Positions 1 to 11,800 of a stretch of 64,000 nucleotides of DNA are shown here, one piece after another. Position 1 is the first letter of the stretch; each line of letters starts with the position of its first letter. The notes under the pieces were generated by a model, which had not been told where the DNA came from, did not search any database, and was given only the letters and a program-made list of their open reading frames with translations. The DNA lies in assembly GCF_001625305.1 (NCBI RefSeq), contig NW_017802380.1:5224710-5288709 (forward strand), given 5' to 3'. The stretch is from Branchiostoma belcheri. Its lineage: Eukaryota; Chordata; Leptocardii; Amphioxiformes; Branchiostomatidae. The translations under genes and the position numbers were made by a program.

Positions 1-58
1 TATCCATTGGCCGCCTGTATCCAACGTTCGAACGTTGGATACAGGCGGCCAATGGATA
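1..58. repeat. Perfect 58-bp palindrome inside a TIR-element fragment
   Basis: Bases 1-29 are the exact reverse complement of 30-58, with no spacer; the centre is GTTCGAAC. The arms carry the motif GGCCAATGGATACAGG, which recurs just downstream (around 165-190) in the copy of the CTCCAAGCAGA element that ends near 228. The palindrome is therefore most likely an internal inverted duplication of that element's spacer rather than an independent signal. The element's other end lies beyond the left edge. Confidence 0.85.
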
Positions 59-228
59 CAGGACTGGCCAATATATAAAGTCCCCTTGCCCCACCGAATC
101 TACTTGGAGATTAGGGGTAAGACAGTATCAAATTGGAAGTAGTGGGGAAATGGATACTGTCTGGCAAATGGATACAGGCTGGCCAATTTGATACTTTCTT
201 ACCCCCACCGAAAGATCTGCTTGGAGAT
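59..228 (-). mobile_element. CTCCAAGCAGA-TIR element, copy 1 (reverse, left end off window)
   Basis: This copy ends in AAAGATCTGCTTGGAGA, the reverse complement of the family's left terminus, and contains the internal family motifs CAATTTGATACT and GACAGTATCAAATTGG. Similar copies occur at 3069, 3282, 5100, 7458, 8636, 15051, 20751, 23660, 24600 and 58896. No coding capacity is visible, so it is a non-autonomous element. Confidence 0.7.
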
Positions 229-540
229 TAAAAACTGCTACCGCGCCCTGACACACAGAATATGGTACCTAATATCTATGTTAGTCTGTCACAGCCTGCT
301 TCAAAAATTTACAACATCAAAATGGTACGAAAGTAAATCGAATTAAAAAAAACGTGGGCTATGCAGATGACATCTTTATTCATCATTTCACAATCCTTCT
401 GTTCGTTTTTTTGGCGTTCATCCACATATAATCAGTTATTTCATCCCTGTATTTCATGTCGAACGTGGGTGGTTTCCATTTGCAACGTATGTATTCATTA
501 CCTTCGCCAAGAAGGTTATGTTTTCAGAGGCGTTCGTGTA

Positions 541-580
541 TGTGTGTGTGTGTGTGTGTGTCTGTCTGTCTGTCTGTCAA
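541..580. repeat. (TG)n(TCTG)n microsatellite
   Basis: A run of TG dinucleotides passes directly into TCTG tetranucleotides, then into CAACACGATAACTTGAG, which starts the dispersed repeat at 582-900. The microsatellite is probably the variable edge of that repeat. Confidence 0.85.
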
Positions 581-581
581 C

Positions 582-1330
582 ACGATAACTTGAGAAGGCC
601 TTGATGGATTGTCTTGATACTTGGTAGGTGGGTAGGTCTTGATGAGACCTCAAAATGATTAGATTTTGGACCCCCTAGCGGCTTGTTATGGTACTGCAGC
701 TGAACTTCCGGTTTTGATATCTCATGATCTAGACATGTTATGGTGATGAAATTTGGGTGGTAGGTAGCTCTTGTGCTGGGGAAGAAGTGACGTGATTTTG
801 GGCCCCCTAGTGGCTTGCTCTGGAACTGCAGGGATATATTCTTGAAAATATTCAAAAGAGGATAACTCAATAACCGGTTGACGGATCGTCGTGATTTTTG
901 GTATGTAGGTAGCTTACGTGATGCTTAATATAATTATGTGACAATTATGCAAATATGGATGTAATTTGCATAATTTATGGGGAAATTCTATAAATCAGCT
1001 GCATTCCATAATAAGACAATTGAAGCTTGTGACATTGGTAATTGACAACGAGAGAAACACAGGCAGATATTGATTATGTTAATAATGACTTAATTTGCAT
1101 AATTAATGAGAAAATTTTATAATTATGTAATGATAACTGCCTGTAATTTCATACTTATGGTATTTGAAAGTTAAGTTGAGGTGAACATCATTAAACATAA
1201 TTTATTCAAATGAGGACCTCATTTGCATAATTTATTAGGAAATACTAGAATGCCTTGTTTGTTTATATAAGACTGTCTTTTGGTTGAGATTATGATAAAA
1301 TGATATAATTCATGAAAATTAGGTTCCTAT
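582..1330. repeat. Dispersed AT-rich repeat with internal duplication
   Basis: Two related modules each carry a TTTTGG(A/G)CCCCCTAG(C/T)GGCTTG core (near 663-685 and 795-818) followed by an AACTGCAG-like box. They are followed by an AT-rich tail in which the box ATTTGCATAATT recurs (for example around 968, 1090 and 1212). All six frames are broken. It looks like a non-coding dispersed repeat rather than a gene; the family is not identified. Confidence 0.5.
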
Positions 1331-3068
1331 TTCTTAAATCAGGGGGGAATAATCTAATCTATAATTTGTCAGTCATTTGGCGAAGGTATGAGATCGGGGA
1401 ACTCTAGTTCATTCATGAAATACTCTATGATCGTCCTGCTGACTTCTCATCGACCTCTCAGTAATACTCTTCCCACACTTATATAAGAGAACATCGATCC
1501 CGTGTGGGAATAATAATGGTAGTTATAATAGTGATAATAAACAGAGGTGTCTTTCTCATCAGCCCCATGTTGATCCAATCTACCGTCCCCTGCTGATGTT
1601 GACGTGATCATTGTCAGGTGATTCTGTACCTGTCAGTCTGAGAGACGCGGGACCATCCCGGAGTCAGCGGGAATACCGCCAGACAAAACCCTCTTCACCG
1701 GCATCCCGGCACGGTATGGCGTATCCAACACAGTCGGGGACAGAAGGAGAAACAGAGGGTGCTCACGTAGCCCCTTTTTCAAGGAAAATCCCTGGCTGGT
1801 TTCTCGGAAAACAAAACCTCCTACAGGCCGGTGGACTTTCTTTAGGGCAATCGATGCTATTGTGAAGTTTTGGTGAAGTTATTGTGAAGTTTTGAGACTT
1901 GACTTTTGCTAACCCGGGACCCGGCCGGGCAGTTTGCGGGAACGAAAAGTATGGTATAAAACACAACAATGAAAATGAAAAGCGGCCTGCAGGTCGATTT
2001 GAGCTTCTAATGAATAAACAAAGATTCAAACAAACAAACAAACAAACAAACAAACAAACAGAACACGAAAAGGTAAAAATCATGAGTATTATTTGATAAT
2101 ATTCTTGATATAAATTATCTGTTAGATACGACTTTGAAACCTTGTACAACTTGTGATATTTGGGTAGAGAGAGGATCGTCATCACAGATATATAACTTAT
2201 GCAAAAGAGAACCAATGATAAACCTGTGTAATACGTCATCGTTTTATAAAGGTCAACATCATTTAGCGAAGGTAAGATACCAGCACATAAAAGCCCGATA
2301 AAAACGCATAAAAACATGTGGAAAATAGTTTTAAACCTCTGCTAGGAGTGGGGAGTATTTGCGCTCCATAAATGGCAGTGTACACTTTACCGAGCCCCGG
2401 CAGACGCCATTGTTGTGATAAACTGTTCCGTCCTGTCATTTCTCACGTCTGCCACACCCTTCTATAAAATCGTCAACAATCTCGTCCTTTTTCCCACAGC
2501 TAACAACATTAATCCCTCCCTCCCCCTAATCCAGCACTGATCTCCCACCTTGTAACAGTAATACCGCAGCTCCAACTCAACAGACGCCTTTGTCAGCTTG
2601 TTAACAGTACGTGGACCGGTTCGGGGAAGTCTGATAAGTGTTCATAAGCCCTTAAATTTGTGCAGGGAGTTGGAGCCGTGTGGTTATCCACTTATGTGTC
2701 ATTTCTGTCCGTGTGGTTCTGTATCACACAATCACTAACCGTCCTACAAGTACGACATCAATAATGAATGGCGAACAGGAAGGACCATTCAGCCTCGGAA
2801 CCCGAGGATCACCCGGGAAAATCAGTGTCAATTTGTGGGTACAGGCGCGTTTTGTCTCTGCCGAACAATACGGAGCATTCCCTCGTTGTGTGTCCTGTCG
2901 CCACGTTAATCTGATAATGACCCTGGTGTTGTCTGACTGTTGACCTGTGATTGTGGAGTGGAGATGATCTTATCTACATTGTATCTGCACAATCGGATCG
3001 ATGGATGTTCCGGCTCGGCGCGCGAGGCTTACCGCGGGGCCTGCAGGCCGGGGACGGCGGGAATCTCT
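1331..3068. other. Intergenic, no gene recognised
   Basis: There are only short unsupported open frames on both strands. An (AAAC)n microsatellite lies at about 2028-2062. Around 2380-2620 the sequence is moderately CT-rich without splice-bounded coding. No conserved protein motif was seen. Confidence 0.6.
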
Positions 3069-3274
3069 CTCCAAGCAGAGGTGTAGGCTTCCGCTTAGTT
3101 TTAAGGCCTCGTTAGGAGTGTTTATGCGTTTTTGGGCTCTCTTTTTTGTACTGGTATCTTCTTTATCGCCATCCAAACTTCATGTGGTAAACGGGTACTG
3201 CTCTGCCGATTTATTACCGTCTTGCCAATTTGATACTTTCTTGCAGCGCGAGCCACCAAAAGATCTGGGTGGAG
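3069..3274 (-). mobile_element. CTCCAAGCAGA-TIR element, copy 2 (reverse)
   Basis: It begins CTCCAAGCAGAGGTGTAGG and ends in CCACCAAAAGATCTGGGTGGAG, a slightly decayed terminus. Internally it has TTTTGTACTGGTATCTT and CCAATTTGATACTTTCTTGC, shared with the other copies. A second reverse copy follows immediately, giving a head-to-tail pair. Confidence 0.75.
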
Positions 3275-3281
3275 AGTAGGC

Positions 3282-3466
3282 GGGACAAGCAGAGGTCTAA
3301 GGTTCGGCTTATTGTTTCTAGGCGCTTTCATCGGGCTTATGCACTTACTTCTCTGTACTGCTATCCCTCTTTACGCCAGCCAAGACTGTGGATAATGTCT
3401 TGCCGATTTGATACTGTCTTGACGATTTGATACCGTCTTGCAGCCACCCAAAGATCTGCTTGGATA
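3282..3466 (-). mobile_element. CTCCAAGCAGA-TIR element, copy 3 (reverse, adjacent to copy 2)
   Basis: It starts ACAAGCAGAGGTCTAAGG and ends CCACCCAAAGATCTGCTTGGA. The internal motif TTGCCGATTTGATACTGTCTTG is repeated with small changes, an internal duplication also seen in the copy at 58896. Confidence 0.7.
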
Positions 3467-3713
3467 TCAGACACAAGTATGTTACAAGTGTTGAGAACTA
3501 CACGGGCGGGGGTGGATCTGTCTTTTGTGTGATACGAATTACGATCAACTTTTGCTTGTGCGACACATCATGTCACCGGTATGCACGGTATGTGAGCGGT
3601 ACGAAATACTATTATCAACGTAAGGCCCTCTTTGGGCGAGGGGATTGAATCTTGATATACCAGGAGTATATGTATACATGTATGTGGGATGTATGTAGAA
3701 ACACCAGATAGAT

Positions 3714-3880
3714 CTCAAGAAAACAGTTACTCAAGCAACTGGATAGATGTTGAAAAGTGTCAGACTTTTAAAGGAGAACCCACTACGTTTCGCCAGTGAC
3801 TAGGTAGTGGATACTACTTGAAATGTCTGACAGTTTTCAAAATGTATCCTGTATGTTGCTTGAGCAACTGTTTTCTTGAG
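3714..3880. mobile_element. Fold-back (MITE-like) element, ~167 bp
   Basis: The ends CTCAAGAAAACAGTTACTC and GAGCAACTGTTTTCTTGAG are inverted copies, and the pairing continues inward (TGTCAGAC against GTCTGACA, TGAAAA against TTTTCA). Partial relatives occur at about 36815-36870 and 52676-52705, so this is a dispersed hairpin element. It has no coding capacity. Confidence 0.75.
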
Positions 3881-4257
3881 TATTACACTATAACCTTCAT
3901 CGATGTATCAAATAGCTCTATGGCTAGACATTGGTTAACAATTTCTGTGTATTCAATTGCAATTAGCCTTCGGGCATGAGATCGTAGAAATGAAAGTTTG
4001 GTTGATAAAGAAATACGAATACAAATTCAAGATTTCGGAAGTTGTATCTAATACGAGCTGATTTAAACTCATGTTGGAGATAATCTAGACGCATGCCTTT
4101 GTTGACAACAATAAAAGACTGCAAACCCCACACTTTACTTGTTGCTTGGTTTGTGTCTAATGTCGTGCGGTGTATTGTGGACCAGCCATGCCTTGTATTT
4201 TACCATTGTTGCGTTACACAGAAGTAAATCTACTAATTATGTGTTAGCTGTACTACA

Positions 4258-4486
4258 CGATCGTTACATCTCACTGCCTATTGTTACATCTTAGTGTTGC
4301 TACATGATTGTTACATCTCACTGCCTATTGTTACATCTTAGTGTTGCTACATGATTGTTACATCTCACTGCCTATTGTTACATCTTACTGTTGCTACATG
4401 ATTGTTACATCTCACTGCCCATTGTTACATCTTACTGTTGCTACATGATTGTTACATCTCACTGCCCATTGTTACATCTCACTACC
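4258..4486. repeat. 47-bp minisatellite, about 4-5 copies
   Basis: The unit GTTGCTACATGATTGTTACA followed by TCTCACTGCC(T/C)ATTGTTACATCTTA(G/C)T recurs with a 47-bp period and few changes. Flanking DNA is unique. The ORFs across it are repeat artefacts. Confidence 0.85.
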
Positions 4487-4829
4487 ACACCTGTATGATT
4501 TTAAGAAGGGATATGGACTGGCCGACCCTAGGCTGGGTACCATCCTCCGTACTTACCACTGGCTGTCCCTTTTCGTTTGTTACACCTAGCAGTAGGGTGA
4601 GTCAGCGGTAACTATGGACGATGGTCGACCAGAAACTTTGAAGAATATACCCAATGGGTTTGAAAGAATCTCACTGTAAAGAATATGTTGATTGATCGAT
4701 CGATGTTTAGTACTTAAAGTGAAAAAAAAACCACTGTGCTGTTTTGAGCAAAAATATATAATAAAGAAGGACCGGACTGGGAAAAGCAAAACCGCAGAAG
4801 AGAAAAGATCACCCATCAGTCCCTTCTCC

Positions 4830-4920
4830 TGGCCTCCACCAGGCTCCTTCAGAAGTGACTGGAAAGTTCCGCTAAAGAAGTCCTCTTTCCAGCCGTCTCT
4901 GAAGCCTGGAAGAGGCTGTC
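4830..4920. mobile_element. Short fold-back related to the 15215/32725 hairpin family
   Basis: CCTCCACCAGGCTCCTTCAG and CTGAAGCCTGGAAGAGGCT form inverted arms, with AAGTGACTGGAAAG against CTTTCCAGCC inside. The arm sequence resembles the AGCCTCTACCAGGCTTC arms of the elements at 15215 and 32725, so it is probably a short member. Confidence 0.5.
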
Positions 4921-5099
4921 CTTCTCCCACGGAATGTACTGATCCGTCCCTTAATCCAATCCCTCCGGAGGAGACAGATTATCCATGATTCACTAATCTG
5001 GTGATAGCTTAATTCTGAGAGTAACATTAAGTGCCTTCCCCATGCCATTCTACTACGTTGAGTGAATGATAAAATATAGCTATAGCTATCCACACGTAA

Positions 5100-5190
5100 T
5101 CCCCAAGCAGATGTTTTGGTGTCTGCAAGACAGTATCAAATTGGCCAGGCAGTATCCAACCACTAGGCACGTCAGTATCCATTTTCGTAC
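5100..5190 (+). mobile_element. CTCCAAGCAGA-TIR element, copy 4 (truncated)
   Basis: It begins CCCCAAGCAGATGTTTTGG and continues TGCAAGACAGTATCAAATTG, then GGCAGTATCCAA, matching the left half of the family. No right terminus was found downstream. Confidence 0.65.
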
Positions 5191-5653
5191 AGGCACCGCT
5201 GACAAAAATGTTCTCTCTATAAAAACGACATTTACCTTGGGACTTCATCAGCAACTGAGCACTTAACTTAATTGAAATATTCACCGACATTTGGTAGTTC
5301 GGCGGTACACGTGACACGGTGCATTTCAGTGCCTCACAAAACGAGAGAATATTTCCTTATGTTCTCAACGTACCCATACAGACAAAGGCTGCAAAACTAC
5401 ACTGTAGGTCTGTCATAAACTCATAGGACTGTTTGTACGAGCTCGTATAAGTTGAGCAGACAGTAGCCTCATGTTATCTATTGCTTTCCTTTACTTCTTT
5501 ATCCTGTACATGTAATTAGCCTTCTTGCATGATTTTGCGAGTTAAGAATTTATTTATCAAATTTAGAAAGGCCACTACAACTTCGCAAACACGATTCTGA
5601 GCCCTTTCACCTTTGCAATGATGAGAAGGCGAGAATTCTCAGAGAAGGGAGGA

Positions 5654-5902
5654 CAGGGGTGCCAGAGTGTACAGTGCAATTTTACGGAATACAGTGCAAT
5701 TTTACGGAATACAGTGCAATTTTACGGAATACAGTACAATGGTATTAGTATACAGTGCAATTTTACTAGTGTACAATGCAGTTTTACTAGTAAAATTGCA
5801 CTGTATACTAATAAGATTGCACTGCATTCCGTAAAATTGTACTGTATACTAATACGATTGTACTGTATTCCGTAAAATTGCACTGTATGTCTGGCACCCC
5901 TG
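5654..5902. mobile_element. Fold-back element with 13-bp TIR and subterminal 20-bp repeats
   Basis: The termini CAGGGGTGCCAGA and TCTGGCACCCCTG are perfect inverted repeats. Inside, TACAGTGCAATTTTACGGAA occurs three times in tandem in the left arm and reappears inverted in the right arm, so almost the whole element can fold back. The TIR start (CAGGGGTG) is reminiscent of hAT-type elements, but I see no clear 8-bp target duplication, so the class is left open. No transposase is encoded. Confidence 0.8.
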
Positions 5903-7457
5903 GAGTAGAAACCCACAATAGCAGCCTCCGCGGCCACGCCCCAACACTCTCCTCCTCCGCGAGCCCGCCGCAGCATGGAAATCCAACTATTACAAACGCG
6001 TGAGCGGATTTTCATCGGCGTAACTTCCATTTCCATCTATTCTCAAAAGGGCCACACACAGAAACCGCCGTACGAGTGAGTCATTTCAATTATGCAGCAG
6101 CCTCTCTCTTCTCGCGGTCCGACTTAAATTGGCCATCAGGTAGTCTCCTCAGACGCAAGACTGAGAGAGCTTAATACCCAGTAGTATGCAAGTGTGATTT
6201 GATTAAGAGGCTTTGCTCACACACACGAGTTCGATGGTACCTTGTATCTAGCCTCTAACAGGCCTTCCTACGCGGTACGGATAATAGAATTCGGCAAAAA
6301 AGGGAAGAAAAATTCGCCAAGAGAGTCATGATCAGTCCGCGGGAAGGTTAATTTGCCCTTCTAACTGCGAGGGGAAATGAAATACTTGGTCAAACTCCTC
6401 TGTCCCTTATTCCCATATTTCGTAAAAATTTTACTGTTGATGAACCTGTGGTGTTAGACTTTGTTTCGTTGTTCACAGAATCATCGCCTGTTAACTCCCT
6501 GCTAAAAATGCTTCATGTCGCCCAGCTACATTATTTCTTCAAGCGAAACATGCTTGAAAAGCTTATATATAAGAATAGAAATTAGACATTTATTTACACT
6601 CTTATGTGTTCATATATTTGTAATGTATACGTTTATGTTCATGTTCTGTACCCATGCGACCTGTACTTAGTTCTGTAGAACACAAATGTACAATAAAGGT
6701 CTTCATTCATTATCTAATTTTGGCACTTATTTTAAAGCGAAATAATAGATGTATCTACAGCCTAAAACGGAAGCTGACCTCATGATGTTACGGTGGATTT
6801 ACATCAACAAAAAAATCCATGGGCACCTGAAGACGCAGTCAAGCTGAAAATGATGAGCGATTTCGGGGCATTCTCACGGCTAGCTGAATCTGTACCGGGG
6901 AACAACAGGCCCCTTGTGAACCCTGTGTACCTGGGAGGGTCCGCTACAGGATTAAATGAAAGGAAAATGGGACCTTTTCTCCCCCGATTCTTCGCAGCAA
7001 ATGAAAAGTGATTTGTCGCGCACTGTGATGGAAATGGCTTACAAACGAAAATGGCCGCCCTCCGCTTTCTCCGCGAAACGTCGGTTTTGTGCGCGAAGAG
7101 CCAGTAATTGGTGCGATTTGAATAATAAATACGGAAGGACAACACTGAACATGGGAGCACAGATGGGGGAACCCCACCCAACCCGCTAACACGGTAAGAA
7201 GTGATTACCCGCAAATTAAGGACAAATTAAGCGCACACAGGAAAATGTTTCCGTTGAGTTCTCAATGAGGGAGAAGAAACAAACCCCCGCCATGGTCTGA
7301 CGGTTACTCAGCCACTGATGTTCTCTTGTCGTCATGGTGACAGTGTGTCGTCTGTCTTTTCCCAGATCTACATGTTCTTGTCTTTGGAAGTTTCCGTCAT
7401 TTTCCTTTGTGTCTCGATCTTAACATCACAGGGTACCGTATCATCGTCCATCATACA
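5903..7457. other. Intergenic; possible retroelement tail and a GC-rich block
   Basis: Bases about 6560-6712 (ending GTACAATAAAGGTCTTCATT) resemble the 3' tail of a non-LTR retroelement, with a polyadenylation-like AATAAA and a short CATT-type end; this is weak evidence. Bases about 6790-7200 are a GC-richer block with no splice-bounded coding; regulatory function is only a guess. Confidence 0.35.
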
Positions 7458-7638
7458 CTCCAAGCAGAGGTTTGTGTTTTGGGTTATTTTGGCGTGTTTT
7501 AGGCTTTCTTATCGGGGTTTCTTTTTTGCACTGCATTTTTTTTTCGTTGGGTGAAAAAATAATCCAGTGCAAAAAAGAAACCCACAAAAAAGCCTAAAAA
7601 ACGTCAGAAATGACCAAAACACAAACCTCTGCTTGGAA
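7458..7638. mobile_element. CTCCAAGCAGA-TIR element, copy 5 (full fold-back derivative)
   Basis: Unlike other copies, both halves match the family's right half (GGTTTGTGTTTTGG, GGCGTGTTTTAGGCTTT and their inverses), giving a hairpin with arms of about 85 bp around a T-rich loop near 7530-7560. It has probably arisen by inverted duplication of one end. Confidence 0.8.
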
Positions 7639-8635
7639 AGTACATCAGACACGGTATTGAGGAAAATGACGAGGCGGGTGTCTTCAGGCTTTTGCCTTGT
7701 CGGACTGCAAGCCAGAAACTGTGACTAGATGACAAACTAAAGCTGTCATGCGACCAAAAACAAGCGCGAAGCGACACAGAAAGAAACGCTGCCCCACAGC
7801 CCTACCTCATCTGGTACCCAAACCGGAATAAAATCTCCAAGTTGTTCCAACGATATAATTTGTTACATGTCAGGTATGTGTTGATATTACATGTTGTGTG
7901 TGTCTATCAGGGCCTTACTGTAAAGAAGTGTCTTCCACTGAACCACTGGGCCACCCTGACCAAAAACAAACAAACAAACAAATGACCGTGCTTGAGCAGG
8001 GTACATTTTCGCTCTAACACAATGACGGTAAACTTGGACATCCAGTTGGGGTTGAAGAACATCTCTGTGGATCTATGGAAACAGCTAGTGACGGCATGGT
8101 TCCAAACGTGGAGCTTGCAAAAGGTCATTTGTTCCACGTACCGGACCCTGTATCGAACTAGTGTATTTATATCTTTACACCATGAACGCGTTATCTAACC
8201 ACAGCTGCGGTTTGGATACGAGGAGTAAGTTTTCTGTTTTAGATTTCCTTCGTTAAAATGTTCCTTTCATGATACAAAAAGTAGTGATGGGGGAACAGTC
8301 TTCCATCACGCGCCCCTTCTCCAAACTACTAGTATTAGCAGTACCAGCAATCAACGAAAAACAGACAGGAGAAAGTTTATTGGTAATAATCAAAACAAAA
8401 TAAGCTACAAGACCATTTGTCTTTTGTCAATATTTAGACAAAGTTTCTTCAAATGGCTCCAACGGTACAAAACAGTCTTTTCCTTGTTAGAAAGGACATG
8501 CATTCTAGCTTTGAAAGGTCATTAAAGCAATTTCAAGTGAGACTCTGACAAAAGTAACGCTTTACTTTTACACCAGGAAAAGACAACATCAAAACCACTT
8601 TACTGTTACATTCACCAAAACACATCAATGGTAAT

Positions 8636-8802
8636 CTCCAAGCAGATCTTCTGGTGGCTGCACGACAGTATTATACCATTGTCACGGCAGTATCCAATAC
8701 ACCAGCGTTTTGCTGGAGAAACAAAGATACCAGTACAAAAAAAACTGAGAAAAACGTCAAAATACGTCAAAAATAAGCCGAAGTTCAAACCTCTGCTTGG
8801 AG
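8636..8802 (+). mobile_element. CTCCAAGCAGA-TIR element, copy 6 (complete)
   Basis: It begins CTCCAAGCAGATCTTCTGG and ends AACCTCTGCTTGGAG. The internal order is GGTGGCTGCA, GACAGTAT, AGATACCAGTACAAAAA, AAACGTCAAAA and AAGCCGAAG, which makes it a good type copy of about 167 bp. No ORF is present. Confidence 0.8.
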
Positions 8803-11800
8803 AGTACATCAGCGCATTTTGCGTGTTGTATGACGAACATTTCTATGACACAACGTCAACAAGGTGTTGATTTTCTTGCTCGGCGTACATACAGAAATAC
8901 AATGACGATGTCTGCTACAGTTTGGCTACCGTAACGGTCGTGCGGGTTGACAGTCCCTGTCTGCGTGCCTCCCTCCCACCTCCCGGTGTGCAGAGGACGG
9001 TTTACCTGCACAGGTAGGTCACACAACGCCACATCTGTCGTCTTAGACATGGCGTCTGTCTCCTAACGGTCACAGCTGGGAAGCACAACCCACGCGAACC
9101 GCCGCCATCACACATCAACTCTGCACAGGTCGTACTCCAGATTTTCTGCGCCATTTTTTCCACCGAATAACACGTTCGTGCGTTCGAAATATATTTCCCG
9201 GCTTCATCCTTTATTATTCTTTTAAACATAAACATTATATTATCGCAAAATAATCACACAAGAATGATTTAAACGTAAATGATAGATCAGTGACTCGTGA
9301 GTTTATGACGTTGTCAGTTTTTCCTATGTTGCGTTGTTTTGTGCAAATATGTCTTCTATATGTGTGACAGGCATCTAGAAAATCTTGCAAGTCATCTAAC
9401 CGAATTTCTAGATCTGTCTATTGGAGCCTTTTAGTATGGACGCGATTGACATCGGCTGTGTGTCCATATACGTACAAGAAAAACATGAAACGCCATATCG
9501 TGTGTTTGTACTATCTAAGGACGAAGACAAAGCGTACTCAGCCAAACCGCCATTCTAGATCTCTTCCATCAATATAAATACTGGCTGTAGCTGCGGAAAA
9601 TAAAAGCATGCTAAGCGTCATTTAGTTTACCAAAACGCTTCGAAAGGCAATGAAATAGACGGTGTTGTGGAGTACGGTTATGTGCTATTACATCGCACAA
9701 CGCTAAATACTAGTATACCACAGCACTAAACAAGGACATTGTATAGAATAGTAGTGCATTTGCACTAACCGAGAAAGCCAAAATATAACGGTCCAGGATC
9801 ACAACAATGTCCAACATACCCAGCATGAATAGATGTCACACGGCGCGTCTACAGCTCCTGCCGCCGGCTAAAAACGTACCATAGACATATTGATTTTGTA
9901 CTATTGGAAACAATAACACATGTACCACAGATGTCTATATAAACACTGTCTCCATAATGTATCCTGGGGGCTAAGAATTACCGTTTTCATGAAACGCAGA
10001 CACCCGATACAATTTCACGGCAGCAAAACAAAATATCCTGGATGAGGAAATCTGTCTGATATTGACATTTACGAGTACTGTCATTTCTTAGCACATTTTG
10101 GTCATCATTTCATAATTGAAGCATTTCAAATAGCCCCAAAACAAGCTACGTGAGGAGTACAATATTTTTTGTTACCAACAATAAATAGCTAGAAAAAGCC
10201 TTTGATATAAAACAAGCAACCGTTTTCCATCGCATTGTTGCCTCACAATGTCCTTGTTTCACAGATACCAGTATGCTATGGGGTAGGATTGATTCAACTT
10301 ACTACATTTAAATGATGACCAAAAAATAGACTTTGAAAATCCAGTTTTACTGCCCTAAAAATCGTTTTGGTGCCTTTAAAGCGAGATGCTTTGGTGTAAC
10401 GGTCAGGACAGGTGGGCGGACAGGGGACCATATGGCCACAGTGTAACCACAAGTCCTAATGTAGATGTCAACCGTTTTTAACGAATAAATCCGTCATTTG
10501 TCATTTTTGATGACAGATTTTGAAGATTGTGGCGCCAGTGTTCACTTGACGATGTATTTCTAGAAAACAAGTAAGCAATCAGTAGGGTCTTTGCAAATGT
10601 TAACAAAATGATGATGAATTCTTACAAATCTCAGATCTATCTGTGACACGTTCGTACATATAGACCGATGTTTAATGATCTTATTACAGTATGGCTGCTC
10701 ATAGAGGTGATGAAAAGAAAATAAGTGTCGTTTGACAGCGACAATAATTTAGACATAGTTTGTTTTACTATTTGTACAACAACCCGTTTCCGTGACGAAA
10801 AATAATCTTTGCCGCTTCAGATACCAACAACAACATGAAAGAAAATGTATGGTAGATATCACAGTCTTGTTTGGATAAAAGACTATGTTTTAAGTAATAT
10901 TTCTGTGAAGACATGCCAAATGTTTGCTACTTTACGAACAAAAGCAGGGGATTGCAGTTAAACCGTCGACAAATGACTTATAAAGTGTGGTAAGTTTGTT
11001 GGCTGGCGGCGTACCACCTCACCACATGTTACGGCGTGTTTCCATTCAACCCTGAAAACGACGCCAGGCCCAAACGTTATTGTATGACAGTCAGATTACA
11101 ACATGGTATTATCTCCTTTCTTGTTGTCCATAGACGTGTCATGCCGGTGTAGCGGACTGCCCGTTATCTCTCAGGTTGGTATTGTTACCTCGCCCACATC
11201 TGTCATGCCATTACAATACACCTCACCGGTAACCGCTTGTTTAAACTCCGCCGCTGTAACAGCTGGAACTCAGGGAGACGGACTCTTCTGTCTTCAGGAC
11301 CTTTTGTAGGTCAGGAACCAACTTTCCGCAAACCCCGTTCTAACTCACGTACAAACAGACAGAACATCGGCTTTTTAAACTGCCATACTTGTATGGCGAC
11401 ATATTAAGCCTTACTGTCATACACAGATTTTACACACAAGTTTACACACATTTGACACAACTCTTCTAGTTCGGGATTTGTTTTAAGGGTCCCCATTTAT
11501 AATGTACTCGTCTTGGCTTACGGTGGCCTGTATTTTATATATAGCAGATAATGCATACTTTACAACACTGTTTGGAACGGAGACCTAATGTTGTAAAGTT
11601 ATTTACTTATCCACATTGATACACGAGTATTTTTGTCATTTTCTTAAGTCAAATCGTGTCTCTTCAATTTATCTTCATAGGGGATCACAGATGGTTTATA
11701 AACGGATATTTCTGTTTAACCAACTCCATTTATTGTGTTAGAAATGAGAAGAAAGGATAAGATAATGTCATAAATGCAAAGATATTACATTTCCGTGTAA

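Noticed and set aside
3001-3648. Cluster of 60-90-residue ORFs near 3 kb
   Set aside because: They overlap two TIR elements, do not share domains, and lack splice-consistent extension.
5618-6036. ORFs with repeated CNFTEYSAILRNT-like residues
   Set aside because: They fall inside a fold-back element and reflect its 20-bp repeats.
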